From contig CM046876.1 of NCBI GenBank assembly GCA_025667525.1, forward strand, positions 571,451,469-571,515,468: a stretch of DNA of 64,000 nt, written 5' to 3'. The translations under genes and the position numbers were made by a program. The notes beneath the pieces were generated by a model. The model saw only the letters and a list, made by a program, of their open reading frames with translations. It ran no database searches and was not told where the DNA came from. Below, in pieces: positions 19,661 to 32,069 of the stretch (position 1 is the stretch's first letter; every line of letters starts with the position of its first letter). The stretch comes from Glebionis coronaria (taxonomy: Eukaryota; Streptophyta; Magnoliopsida; Asterales; Asteraceae).

Positions 19661-22397
19661 AGTAATTCTTTTAATTTAGATGGTGCTGACGTACAGTGCA
19701 CAAGTCACAGGTGCAGCACCGGGAATATAATCAATACCAATTTCAACTTGCCTTAATGGCGAAAGTCTAGGTAATTCATCAACAAATACTTCCTAAAGTT
19801 TCAGATAACAGAAACATCTTTTAATAAATTCATATTAGGTTCTTTCTAGATTATAATATCTATGACTAATTCACAACCATTCACAATATAATTTCAAGTC
19901 TAAATGCAGGATATGATCATCCATCAAGAATTATTTAGATCACTTTTGATAATCAACATCTTATCTTTTAGGGGATTTCTACTCGAGTTCCCATCAATTA
20001 AGACAATGTCGTCATGTCATAATCAATCAATCCATTCTAATGGCACTATCAACTTTTTAGTTTTATTGTCGTCGATAAGATGTGAACTTCTCAAAAGACT
20101 AATAATAACTCATAATCCTTCGCAAATTCAAGGATATATGGAGACACAACTATCATCCAAAGAGTAATGTCAACGCATAATTTACACGAGAGAATTTCAA
20201 TTCAGATAAAGACGAAAACATTTAACAAATATGAATATATCCCATGTTTTCATAATTTGAGTACGCATTCGAAAGCTCCTCGGATCGTTACCCAGGTCAT
20301 TCAAATGAAACCAAATCAAAAGAAATGATAGGAACGTCGATACATCCAGTCGGGTATCAACACTCGGTAATCAGATACTTATCCTAAGAATCTCACTACG
20401 GGAGAATTGGACAAGAAAGAATTGTCAATTGTTAAATAAGAAAATTTCCACAGATGAGTAAATTCGACTCAGAAGAATAGATGCTACAGGCACATATGTA
20501 GGTGTTCCTAACATTATGTCCCTATTTTTCACTTCTTGCAGATCTCATAAAATTTAATCTTTCACAATCTTCAAAGAAAATGTAGTGTTTATTCATTAGT
20601 TTTATGGTGACTACTAATCAGCCTTGCATGGTCCATTCCAAATTGTATGTAGGCGCGCAACTATATACAATTTCAAGATTAACGATGCAATACTCAGTTC
20701 GTCAAAATTTTATCATCATGTTTATAATAAAAACATTTTCATGCTTAATTCTTAAATAAGAATCAAAAATAAATTTACAAAGATTTTCTTTGTTATGAAA
20801 ACAATTAAGTTTTCCAAGGTATTTCATAATCAACTTTATTTCAATAATGATTATTTATAAGTCTCACTTTAAATAACCCATATAGTGATGAAAATTCAAT
20901 TTTCTCAAAGGATACTGTTTTATCTTATTAAAATAATGAGTGATCTACAAAAGAGTGATGAAGAGTTGTTTACCAAGAACTAATCACAATATAAGAGGAA
21001 ATGAGCTTAGCCAATTAATCATGAGGTGCATGACCTCGATGGCACTCAAAAAGAATAATCCACAACGTAACTCAATTCGAGATGGGTACTTGTTCAATGG
21101 TTGCATCACTAATGAGAGCATTAGAGACAAGTAAGAAAAGATAGATAACATCGATACATGTAGAATTTAGCAATCAAAGGTAGGCTTTTTATTAATCACA
21201 AACAAGTCAAAATTGTACCGTAACACATTACGTATCACTATGTCATACAATTCCAAGAACTCATCCTACCAACTGATGTCTCAGTTAAGTTAGGGATTTT
21301 TAAAAGATACCACAACGAATACTAATCTACAAGAGTCATTAGGTGTTCCACATGTCCCAGAAGATCCATCGGTCCCAATTCAGAAGAAGATTTCTTCAAT
21401 TTATTTCTTGGACACTAGGCATCCTCATTATTGGACAATGGCCTAGGAACAACCCTTAACACAAACCAACAATCAATTAAAACCTTATAATTAAATACCA
21501 AAACTTAATTACTTCCTCTTAACAATCTTATATTCCATACAGGTTAAGTTTTATTTCATTCAAGTTTCAATTAACTTATACTCAATGCAACATCCTACCT
21601 CATTCTCCAATACTTTCAACCTTATTCTTAGACCTTAATAGGGCAATAAAAGCTCGATATGAACAACACTTAATTTCCAATCCTATAGCTCTTACAACAA
21701 TGGTTATCAAATGAGTCACTAGTATGAAATGACTCGATCATTCGATTAGACTTCTCGGAAAGGTACTAGTGGCATGAGGCTTTTGGGTAATGGTTCCAAT
21801 GACAGCCTAAAGTGCAACATTCACCCTTTCGATTTCAATTTAAGAATTGGGTGACAACAAATCAGATGACACCTTTCCAGGTGGTAACGTTTTGTCAAAC
21901 TCCACTCTATAAGGAAAGATCGTCATGACATCGATATCAGATTTAATCTCGTCAATTCTTCTTTAATATCGTAATCAACTAATATCAACATTTCTACGAA
22001 TATCAACCATTTGTTGGGATCATAAATATCCACAACTTGGTTTAGATCTAGGATAGCTAGAATTCCTACGAGAATAGCTTCGATTAATTTACTAGGGGAT
22101 TTAGGGTTCCTTGTGACAATCTACGTCGTATAAATACCTCGTATAAATATCAAAATAATCATCAAAAAATCATGTAATAAAATTACATCATATATATATA
22201 CATATATAATCCAAGTTATATATATATATATTAAAATAACACTTCTCAGTCTGGCCTTGTCGGTAACTCGGGAATTCTTCAGCGCCGTTATAGTCAAAAG
22301 ATTTTTAGACATTTTGTGAAAAATGTTTATAGTTAAAATATTTTGAAATGTTTTATTCAAAACCTTGGTTTTAAAAATCTTTCGTTCTCTATAACGA
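19661..22397. other. gypsy-A gag/protease region, degenerate
   Basis: By position on the minus strand this should encode gag and protease. No CCHC knuckle, protease D-S/T-G or gag motif could be recognised. ORFs are short (up to 87 codons) on both strands. A segment at about 20600-20700 is roughly 70 % similar by eye to 37313-37410 in gypsy-C, including GGTGACTACTA and a TCAGCCT..GCATGG core, so the two elements share ancestry here. AT microsatellite-like TATATA runs lie at 22190-22230. Confidence 0.55.
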
Positions 22398-22411
22398 GAG
22401 CTCTAGTACCA
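22398..22411 (-). other. gypsy-A primer-binding site
   Basis: On the minus strand TGGTACTAGAGCTC begins three bases after the LTR end. It matches the initiator tRNA-Met primer site at 10 of the first 12 positions. It fixes the element as minus-strand. Confidence 0.8.
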
Positions 22412-22414
22412 AAC

Positions 22415-24635
22415 TGTAACACCCCCAAATTTATACAATTCAATACAGTGGAAGACTAGTTGGTGTTACGGGATAGCACATTACTCACATCATAGACAAC
22501 GCTTAAAAATCGCGTCGTTTAATAATAAAGCATTTCCATTCATAAATATCAAGTTTACATAGGTCCCAAGTCATATTATTTCATACAAATTTTACAAAGC
22601 ATTTGAATGGAAATTGTTATTTAAGTGCGGGCCATGAATTCTTGTCGTCTTCCCGAGAATTACCTTCAAGTACCTGAGATAAAACATGTTAAAAGAAAAG
22701 GTCAGCGATAACGCCGAGTGAATTCATAGAGTTCAATAAAACCATTAATATATCATAGGTATATAATTATTACCGAAAATCATTTTTATACAAATCATTG
22801 TAATAGGACATAAAATACCCAAAGTCGTTTTATACAAATCCTTATCAAAAATCATAATATAGGCTTTTGCCTTCAAAATCATTATACGAACCAAAGTCGT
22901 AAAAACATCATACAATACGTTTTATAACGTTGTATAAAGTTAAATAAAAACCATTATATGAATATGGTTATGTAAAACCAAAACACGAACATAAAATCAA
23001 TAATAAGACCCCGTATTGCTATCAGGCAATTCATTGTAATTCAGTGCGTATAGTAGTATTTCGTTATTTGGATTATTATAAGCCGCATGACATTGTTACC
23101 TTATTACAACAAACAACGGGTAGCTAACCCGAAACTCATTTGCCCATCTAAATTAGTGTGTCGTCACAATAATCACGCTTGTGTAAATCTTCTCATACAT
23201 AAATTCGCTTACCAATCAATGTGGCACGACGGGGATCAACCGTCAAGGCGCGAACTGGGGTGATCGTCCCCAAATAGTACTATTATATGCATAAGCGTCT
23301 ACCAAATCCCGGTAGTTCACAATTCATGCTAATGGGACTTTTAGTTACATAACCTAACTTTAATAATCCATTTCATTTCATCTATCGGGTCATATAATCA
23401 TACATCGGGTCATACAATCATTCGGGTCCAAATCAATAAACAAACAATCGGGACAAATGGTGTCCTATTTTAGTAAAACTAACATGTTATCTCCCTCGCG
23501 GGTTTATAAAATATTTCATAAAAACATTTAAAAGAGTGTGAGGCTATGAACTCACGTTGATGTGGGAAAGCGGGTTATCGGCAATTCGGATGTACGGTAT
23601 GTGCTTCAATCACGGAAACCTAGACAAATAATACTTGTCTTAGACTCTTGTCCAATGACTTTATAAAATAACAATTATGTATACATATGATTATTTTATA
23701 TATATGATGATGATCAAGTGGGTTTATACATTTTTACTCATTCATTATAGTGTTTATGTGTTGCTAACATTTTTATACTAGTTTTACTAGTTTTACTTAT
23801 TTACATGTTTTAGGCCCAATAACCCTATTACAAGCCCAATAATTTATATTAGTCTATTTTACACTTTTATTATCAGTATTATACTTTTCATGTTGGGCCC
23901 AAGTGGGTTAAGCCCAATAAGTAAGTTTATAAGTGTTTTACCAAATTAGTCGGGTTTATTGTCCATTAAGGCTACTTTGGCCCGTTAATGTCTATATGTT
24001 GTAAAGCTCGGGTTTTATCGGTTTTTACTTTTTATATATGTTTATACATCAGTATGTGAGTTTATAAAAGTTTACATTAGACGGGTCCAACCGTCTAAGT
24101 TTTATTTAACAAAAACGTTAATCTTTCGGTTTTAGCCGAAAAGACGTAAAAATCATGTTTATAGTTTTTATAACTTATAAAACTTACCAAACTACCATTT
24201 TTATAAAATGTCCATTTATTTATCCTTATACATATTTATATAAATGTAATATATAAGTTAGTGAGTTTTAATTCACATTTTATACTATATTTATTTGAGT
24301 GCTTATATAATAATATTAAACTTTAATTTCACAAAATCAGTCCTAAATTTTAAGTTCACTAAAATGTCCATATCTAGAGTTCTATAATGAGATAGGACCT
24401 CAAATTTTTATCACAGAAACTACACGATATGTACTTCATTTTATTCCTTATAGCTACTGATGAATCAACCTCCAAATATTATAATAAATTCGTCCAAAAC
24501 AGTATAGGCAAATTTGCACTCTAAAGTTGTTTTGATCATATCTCACTCATTTTTATGATTCCATTGCATGGCCAACTCTCACATGTGTATAACACCTAAT
24601 ACTTACTGGTGACCCTAAATTGACGGATTGTCACA
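22415..24635 (-). repeat. gypsy-A 5' LTR (right copy, 1.2-kb internal deletion)
   Basis: It matches 13544-15735 almost throughout and then jumps to the last 20 bp of the LTR. The missing part equals about 1.24 kb of the left copy. At the join (24608-24615) stands GGTGACCC, which is not in the left LTR but is present in the copia-2 flank at 24645-24654 (GGTGACCCTAA). The deletion is on the outer, U3 side of this LTR in the minus orientation. Confidence 0.92.
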
Positions 24636-24640
24636 TTCTA

Positions 24641-25430
24641 TTATTGGTGACCCTAATCGTCCGGTATCCACACGAAGTCAACTACAAGAAAATGCAATGT
24701 TTTGTCATTTTAATGCTTTTCTCACTGAAGTTGAACCTAAGACATGGCAAGAAGCTTTTACTCAATCATGTTAGATAGAAGCTATGCAAGAAGAACTTAA
24801 TGAATTTATACGTCTTGAAGTATGGGAACTTGTCCCATGCCCGGATCAAGTGCAGTTACTCACTTTGAAATGGGTTTATAAGGTGAAACTCAATGAGTTA
24901 GGCGGAATATTGAAGAACAAAGCTCGACTAGTAGCTCGTAGATACAAGCAATTATTGGGCATCGATTTTATGGAATCCTTTGCACCTGTTGCCCGTTTGG
25001 AAGCTATTAGACTATTCCTCGCTTATGCAGCCCATATGAATATGATCGTCTATCAGATGGACGTGAAGACGGCATTTCTTAATGGTGAAATCAAGGAAGA
25101 GGTCTATGTACAACAGCCGGATGGTTTTGTGAATCCTAATTATCCTAATCATGTGTACAAGCTTAAGAAGGCTCTCTATGGGTTGAAGCAAGCTCCTCGC
25201 GCATGGTATGATCTATTGTCACAATTCCTCATTTCGCAAGGCTTCACTAAAGGCAAGGTGGATCCCACGTTGTTCATTCAAAAACGAGGTAAAGATATGA
25301 TCATGGTACAAATATATGTTGATGATATTATATTTGTAGCCTCGACCCAAACCTTATTCGACGAGTTTGGGAAACTCATGTCTTCCAAGTTTAAGATGTC
25401 AATGATGGGCAAGTATCATTCTTCTTAGGT
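24641..25430 (+). pseudogene. copia-2 reverse transcriptase
   Basis: RVT_2-type domain. The conserved start is DPNRPVSTRSQLQENAMFC, followed by [92 protein letters not shown] and the catalytic IYVDDIIF. Both catalytic Asp are present. A TAG at 24772-24774 replaces the usual Trp of SCWIEAM. A frameshift near 25425 ends this frame just before the LGLQI segment. Otherwise the domain is well kept. It continues the polyprotein interrupted at 13543 by gypsy-A. Confidence 0.92.
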
Positions 25431-26297
25431 CTTCAGATATCTCAGAGTCCCAGAGGCATCTTTATCAATCAATCCAAGTATGCCCTTGAGTCTCTTAAGA
25501 AATATAAGATGGAATCTTACGACCCCGTGGATACTCCAATGGTGGAACAAACTAAGCTTGATGCAGATCCACATGGAGTGGTCGTTGATCCGACACTTTA
25601 TCGTGGAATGATCGGTACTCTTCTGTATATCACAGCTAGTCGACCTGATCTTCAGTTTGCTATATGTATGTGTGCTCGGTATCAAACTCGACCTACTGAG
25701 TTACACTTGGCTACTGTGAAACGGATCTTTCGATATCTTAAAGGAACTATTAATCGGGGACTTTGGTATTTGAAGGACTCTTCGATTGCACTAATGGCAT
25801 ATGCAGATGCGGATCACGCGGGTTGTCAAGATACAAGGCGTAGCACGAGTGGAACTTTGCAACTACTAGGAGATCGACTAATCCGTTGGGCATCTAAAAG
25901 GCAGAAAAGCGCTGCAATTTCGAGTACGAAATCAGAATACATAGCTATGTCCGGTTGCTGTGCTCAAATTCTTTGGATGATATCGCAGTTAACCGACTAT
26001 GGTCTAGGTTTCAACAAAATTCCGATGTACTGTGACAACAAAAGTGCAATTGCCTTATGCTGCAACAACGTTCAATTCTCCCGGTCAAAGCATATTGACA
26101 TTCGCTACCATTTCATCAAGGAGCAAGTGGAAAATTGAGTAATCGAGCTTTACTTTGTCCGATCTGAGTATCAATTGGCGGATATTTTCACGAAGGCTTT
26201 AGATCGCTCTCGAATGGAATTTTTGGCCGACAAGCTAGAAATGAGAACTTTTTCGCCTGAGACTCTTAAGGAACTGACCGATGAAGCGAAAGAATAG
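25431..26297 (+). pseudogene. copia-2 RT thumb and RNase H
   Basis: From 25431 the next frame carries the RT end ([55 protein letters not shown]) and then a copia RNase H with the D-E-D set: [21 protein letters not shown] and [14 protein letters not shown] at 26136-26138 cuts it before IELYFVRSEYQLADIFTKALD, which is the usual C-terminus. The polyprotein ends at TAG 26295-26297. RNase H would remove the RNA template during reverse transcription. Confidence 0.92.
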
Positions 26298-29141
26298 TGA
26301 TGGTAAACTATTCTCCGTATCCTTGGTGATCATCTGTATATATTGTTTATATTTTTATCCACAAAAGCAAAATACAAAAATATAAAACCATTTAAAAACC
26401 ATAAAAATTGAAAAATTTAGAAAAATCCAAAAATATTTTTACTTTATTTTTCAAAGGCATGTCTTTTGGTACGATAATATTTACGGCCTTAGAAATGTTG
26501 ATTAATATTGACACGGTGCCATAAATAGAGTTCGTACAAAAGTTGTAAATATTTCATAAAAGATGCCCATATGGCTTGTAGTTATTTCTGACTGCAACCC
26601 GCTTTTCATATTAAAGTCAAGTATTTCTTATGAAAGCTTTGGCTCACAACGGGAATTAGTTTTCTCGGGCAAGGTTTACTTTAAAACCTTGTAAGGGATC
26701 AAGTTTACTTTATAACTTGGTCTAACACAAATCGATGTACGTTTCAGTGCATTTATTTGTTTAAACAAGAGAAGTCTTGTTTTTATGAAGCTATCATCTC
26801 TACAACCATAGCAATCTACAATTGGTATCTACATACTCGACGATGCGACTACTCAACCGACGACTACAGCTCTTTCAATAGAACACGGGTCAACAATTAA
26901 GGGGGAACAATTGTCAAGCATTCAGAATCTTCGATGCCGAAAGTGCCAAGTTCACAAGTTGGTGTCAAGACAACAATACCAATCGTACACGTGGTGTCAA
27001 GAGATGACTTCAGAAGTGACGAGGCGATCAACATATGCTGACAAGAACCATTTGATCTTATCATATGATGTTCTCATCAATCAGGTCCAACCTTGTCAAT
27101 TCTTTTTTAATATGGTGAATATGTGATCATGTTACAAATCGGTATCATATCTCATACATTTGATATCATGAAGATAACACGGACTTGCATTTTTCTTCCC
27201 AAAACCTTTGTTAAAACTTCATTAAATCAATTGATATTAAAAACATCGATTGGGTTAATATTTTTAATATGGGGGAGAAAATGTGATTTAATATGGGAAA
27301 TTATCACAAATGGTTTGACTTAATGTGCTGGTTCATCCCGACATATGCGAAATGTTTTCAAATATCGTGGCATATGTTAAGGGGGAGCAAAACGGATTTG
27401 CATATCAAAATGGATTTTCATGGTGACATATACTTACCCAAAACCCATTTATTTCACAACGATGAAGATTGTGGTGACATAAGTATGGTAGGATACGTTA
27501 AGTCCTATGATTCTTCCAGAACCGGAGGAATCTTCCCAAGGACATTCCATAGATAGAAATAGTAGTCTTTAGGAAAGTTGGAGAAAAGATTGTGAATGTA
27601 GCTGAATGCCGACCAAGTACTTAAGTTAGCACTGGAATAATCACAACAAGGTGCTAGTTATGACGTATTGGTAAGCATTGAAGGGGTTGAAGAATGAAAA
27701 AGAGTTGTAAAGATAAAGGGTGTAAAGAAAGAAGCCCTCCTTACAACTTTAGGCAGAAGTCGGGTCAACACATATGCTATTGAGATCATTTTAATGATGC
27801 TCGATATTGAAGATAGACATCATGGACCCAGTGATGCAATGCACAACCCATTCCAGCTAACTCAGATATCTCTCAAAAGGTATTTGTTTTAATCACACGG
27901 AGACAACGCATTATCTATCGATTTATTCACTCCGAATATATTGATATTGAAAAGGTGGCACTCCTCTCCAGCCTCCGATCACTAAAATCCAAAGTGCACG
28001 ATCGAGTCTAGAGCCATTTGAGATCATCACATATCTCATTAGGACACACTTTCATATTTCCTTGCTTCTTCACACATTGTGAAAAGTAAGAAAGATCTTA
28101 AGAGTCCTACGCAAAATCTTCATGATCTTGCCTGAACATCCGAGTAATACGAAAGTATTTACAATGAAGATGGAAATCCTTCTTGAGCGAATATCAAAAA
28201 GCTCATGGTAGGTGACTTGTGCGATTCTTTATGAATCAAACTTGTGATAAATGGAAAGCAATAGTGGTTTAATTCTTAGCTGCACTTAAACACGTTCCAG
28301 GCCTCTACGCAATATCTAAGTGATCTTGCCAGAACACTCAGAGTGATACCTTAGTGTTCATAGTGATGAGTGGAAATCCTTCTGGTGTTAACCTTAAACA
28401 GCACTTGGTAGGTAACTTGCAAGATTCAATATGAATCAAGCTCGTGACAACTGGAAAGCAACGATGGTGCGATTCTTTAATGAATCAAACTTGTTCCAGG
28501 AATCTGAATTGACGGCTTCAATCATGCGGATAATTTTATCCAAATGATTCACTCTTTACGTTCGCAGTCAGCTTTGAACGGTCGAGTTAAGAGAACGGGT
28601 TTACCCGCGAAATCTTGTCAAGGAGATTTTTAATTAAATCTACCTGCCACAAGTACGATATTTTATATCGTCCAACGGTCTTCACCGACCGGAGGTAAAA
28701 TGCTACCGAATTAGAATGAAATGTTCAAAGCCATTTCGTTCGTGTCTACTTATGTTGCGGCATTTGAAGACGATGGCGTTGCGGAATCCAAGAAGAAGTC
28801 GTCCCCGCATGCTTATACTTTATGCACTTAATACTTCATCCAGTTCTAGAAAGCCTAAAAGTCAAGTCTTCCGCTGTATCGAACTCTGAAGCTTTCAAGA
28901 TTTACGAAGGTATAAGTATGTGGTTCATGAAGTCACGAAGAGGCGAAGATCACAAGTGATGGATGCACGAGATCAAGGCAAGAGATTAATTCTCAAGATT
29001 GATATCAAAGATCACATCAACATGTTCACCAGAAAAAAGAAAAAGAAAGACGAAGACTACGAGCTCAAGACAAGCATAGTATGCTAGGTTTATCTTATTA
29101 TTGTAACTTGGGTAATGCCCTTGTTTGGAGTGACCTCCCTT
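26298..29141 (+). other. copia-2 long 3' non-coding region
   Basis: 2.84 kb lie between the end of pol and the purine tract. ORFs here reach 87 codons (27293-27556) but match nothing that I recognise. The start (26350-26440) is A-rich. Two imperfect copies of a block of about 180-200 bp occur at about 28105-28285 and 28310-28500 (shared AATCCTTCT, TGGTAGGT-ACTTG, GATTC-TATGAATCAA-CT-GTGA-AA-TGGAAAGCAA). Such a long 3' region is unusual for copia. Confidence 0.65.
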
Positions 29142-29150
29142 AGGGGGAGA
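29142..29150 (+). other. copia-2 polypurine tract
   Basis: AGGGGGAGA stands one base before the LTR start TGTTGGAAA, the plus-strand primer site. Confidence 0.85.
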
Positions 29151-29151
29151 T

Positions 29152-29438
29152 TGTTGGAAATACGTTTTACGTATTAAGAAGGATCGGTCACTCCAACAAT
29201 AGTCCATGTAATAGCTCGTAGTTTAGATATTTATCTTTATTGAACAAACAAGACCAAGCCTAGCCTACAACATGTGTAGGCCGGCCCAAATGTAAGCCCA
29301 AGCCTATGACAAGGGCTTGGGTATATAAACCCTCTCCTTTGATGGAGAGGGTAGTGGTTTTAATATTTTACACATAGTTCTCATTAGTTTCTCTCTCTAG
29401 AATTGTGTGAAATCCACCATCTTTCTATCTCTAAAACA
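29152..29438 (+). repeat. copia-2 3' LTR (3' end approximate)
   Basis: It starts TGTTGGAAATACG after the purine tract. It has a TATA box (29322-29329), an adjacent hairpin, and a CT-rich stretch (29388-29400) like that of the copia-1 LTR. AAAACA at 29433-29438 is one possible end. The end could lie as far as about 29575, because the partner LTR is outside the window. Confidence 0.65.
29322..29352 (+). promoter_or_regulatory. copia-2 TATA box plus adjacent 9-bp hairpin
   Basis: TATATAAA is followed at once by ACCCTCTCC (29329-29337), a 6-base loop TTTGAT and GGAGAGGGT (29344-29352), a perfect 9-bp stem. Stem length, loop length and position equal those in the copia-1 LTR, with different bases in the lower stem. 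Confidence 0.7.
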
Positions 29439-29460
29439 TAAGCAAGATTTTGTACTATGC

Positions 29461-29520
29461 ATAAATGATATTATGTTTAGACATAAATGATATTATGTTT
29501 AGACATAAATGATATTATTT
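29461..29520. repeat. 22-bp tandem repeat, about 2.7 copies
   Basis: ATAAATGATATTATGTTTAG plus AC is repeated at 29461 and 29483, with a partial third copy at 29505. It lies at the copia-2/gypsy-B border, and ownership is uncertain. Confidence 0.85.
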
Positions 29521-29577
29521 TTAAATGCACGTAATATAATATAAATAAGTTATGTTATTTATCGACGTCTCCAGAAA

Positions 29578-31740
29578 TATGTATTCCTATCTTCCTCCTA
29601 TTATCATATTATCGGATTCTCAATATGAGCATTATGCAAGTATTTCTGATGATTTCCCAAAGTATATTTCCATTCTCCCAACAAATAATCCCTATGATAC
29701 CTAAGAAAATACACCCAAAGATCATAAAATCCCAAAAGCCGTTTTACCTTTTGATGACGACCCCTATATGCAAGTTATACAATGAAGAAATAGATTTTAC
29801 ACCTCATCAACAAATTCATCCATCACCTTACCCTATTCATATTCTTTCACCTATATTTGAAAATTCACCTAAAAATACCTATGAACAACAAATTAAAGAT
29901 ATCCTATCCTATATGAAAGAAGTTCCCCCCAATATATTGAAGATCTTGAAGATAAAGTTTAAGGACTTAGGAAAGGCCGAAGAGTTATACAACGAGATTT
30001 TGAGAAGTTAGAAGAAGATTCTAAAGAAATTAAGGCCAAGTTGTAGAGAAGACAGATGATACACGATGAAGAAATTATTCAAGCTCGACTAAAGATTTCT
30101 ACTCTAGAGTTAGTCGTTGAGGACATTCAAATTAGACATCGATCCAATATACGAAGTCTTTTTGGTGCCATCAAAGAACTTAAGAGGGAAAGATGAAGAC
30201 ATTAGACTAGAAGTTATAAATACTTTCAACATTATCTCTTTACTTTTATGTTAACAGTGAAGCTTGTCTTGTAAGTTTAAACAGACAAGATGTTAATAAA
30301 TAAAAGTCGTGTTTTCTCATCTTGTCATTTCATATTTATTTTTGAGAAGTAAGAAAATCCTTATTTCTTGTTTTTCTCACAAATGATTATGAATGAAATT
30401 ACGTTAATTATGGGAAAAGCATATACTTGATAAAGTATATATTTTTGGAAGAAAAAGTAAGAAAACTTCCCAAGTTTTCTAGAAATATTCTATTCTCAAC
30501 TTTTGTCTATCAAAAGGATTCTCCTATAGAATATATGATATGTAAAAGAGAAGCTTAAAATGAGTTTTTACATTTTCCGCTATATTCCTCCATTCTATAT
30601 CATGGAAAATTATGTTACGATTATGTATGAGTCATATCTCTATAAATCTGTGGTAAACTCTGAAATTCTATTTCATAGTTGGATTTATTCTCGGATATAA
30701 TCAACATAGTAAGTTTCCTATATAAACCTAAAAGATATACCTTGTGTTCGATAAACATTTATATGTATCCATATACATATGTGACAGATGTTTTCTGATA
30801 TGAGTATACCTTGAAGTCTAAATTATTTCTATTATTTCCCATTCATTCTAAACCCTAAAAGTATTTGACAAAGAACTGACGATGATGTGGCTGCAATCCT
30901 GCAAGTGCAAGTTGTCAATAATAAGTATTATTCGGAAGAAGACTCGATGACTAGTTAGTTTTTGATATCCAAGGAAGAAAAGATACTATTAGTATCACCC
31001 GTTGGATTGAAAAAGCCAATTCAGTTTTCTATCGTATCAATCGTATTTGAAATTAAAAAATGAAGCTTGCTATAAGAAGATAGCACTTCGTCAGTTATCT
31101 TGGTAAATTCTTTATGCTCGATCCATTGAGATAAAAGAAGTACATAAGATCGCTTGATTAAATTTCAAATATTTCCGAGAAGATAAAAGAAGAACTCCGC
31201 TTTCTAATGATTAAAGGAATTAACCTCGAGACATACACGAGGAGATTTCAAGAGTTAGTAGAATTGTATCTTATTCCATAGAATGATAAAGAGTTTGTCA
31301 TAGAATTTCATCAAAAAAAAATCTATCATAAAACTTCATCAGGGAATTTTATCAGAAGATTTTGCTAGAAAAATTAATCAAGGAATTTTATCATTTTTTT
31401 TAAAGATTGCCACTTACAAAATACCAAATTATATTGGAAGAAGTCATTAACATATCCCAAAATTTGATGAACAAAGTAATTTAGCACGATCCTATGCAAA
31501 AATCAGAAAAATATTAAACATAAATTCAACAAGGAAAGAACGTCCGTAAATTCTAATAAACGAGAAACTACCATAACTTAAGTTACTAATCCAATCTACG
31601 GTGAATGATGGAAATTTTATTCTATGTAAGAAATGCACCCTGCATCACATAGAAATTTGCACCATCTGGTGTAGGATTTTCAATATAGTAGGACATTGGA
31701 CTAGGATTTGTAAAGACAAGTGGTCTTATAGATCATATGT
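29578..31740 (+). pseudogene. gypsy-B gag remnant with double zinc-knuckle region
   Basis: From 29580 one frame reads MYSYLPPIIILSDSQYEHYA and stays mostly open with an acidic, P-rich character. A coiled-coil-like part follows near 30010-30195 (EEIIQARLKISTLELVVEDI). Near 31177-31275 IKEELRFLMIKGINLETYTR followed by RFQELVELY matches the retrotransposon gag domain of plant gypsy elements. Near 31620-31725 LCKKCTLHHIEICTIWC then FNIVGHWTRICKDKW has the C-x2-C...C and GH....C spacing of the paired knuckles in Asteraceae gypsy gag. Many stops and frameshifts separate these parts. Non-functional. Confidence 0.72.
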
Positions 31741-32069
31741 TTGGTAAAAATTATCCTGTTTTATAGGAAATAAAATACCGACTTCTATTCAAGCGTTATC
31801 CGTCTATATAGTATACTTAGATTTTATATGTAGAAACGTCTTATTTATGTCTTATATGAGTTTTATATCTCTACGGAATTAAGAAGAAGAACTAAATCTT
31901 ACGTAAATTCTGGTAAGGACTTCATGAATACGCCAAAAAGTTGGAATATTCGTCTTATCATATTAAACATAAGACTTGGATTTGGTGAAGACTTTGAATG
32001 TGAAGTATTCCATTTAACTCAAAGAAACATTAAAATCCTTATATTATGCTCTAATAAAAGAAGCAGAAT

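Larger units (their letters stand above)
13544..24635 (-). mobile_element. Ty3/gypsy LTR retrotransposon 'gypsy-A', complete but degenerate
   Basis: TTCTA target duplications flank it (13539-13543 and 24636-24640). The host copia-2 coding run stops at the left and resumes at the right. LTRs are 13544-16994 and 22415-24635; the right one lacks about 1.24 kb. Orientation is minus: the primer-binding site is next to the right LTR and the purine tract next to the left one. Order from right to left is reverse transcriptase, RNase H, integrase, which is the Ty3/gypsy order; long LTRs and integrase type suggest a chromovirus (Tekay/Del-like). The pol genes are riddled with stops although the LTRs differ by only about 1.8 %, which suggests that the element was already non-autonomous when it moved. 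Confidence 0.9.
7381..29575 (+). mobile_element. Ty1/copia LTR retrotransposon 'copia-2' (5' end outside window)
   Basis: The plus-strand order is gag (7381-9920), a long spacer (9921-11750), protease and pre-integrase (11751-12331), integrase (12332-13538), reverse transcriptase (24641-25430), RNase H (25431-26297), a long 3' non-coding region, a purine tract and the 3' LTR from 29152. That integrase-before-RT order defines copia. Copia-1 interrupts it at the left, with its 5' LTR left of the window, and gypsy-A interrupts it at 13544-24635. The exact 3' end of its LTR is not determined and lies between about 29438 and 29575. At least four frameshifts and about seven stops show that it is dead and older than its own guests. 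Confidence 0.9.

Noticed and set aside
26911..27556. Three overlapping ORFs in the copia-2 3' region as an extra gene
   Set aside because: Each is under 90 codons, in different frames, with no recognised domain. Recorded only as part of the long non-coding region.
29625..30011. 128-codon ORF after copia-2 as a host gene
   Set aside because: The neighbouring frame gives the better gypsy gag-like reading, and later gag, knuckle and integrase pieces follow on the same strand.
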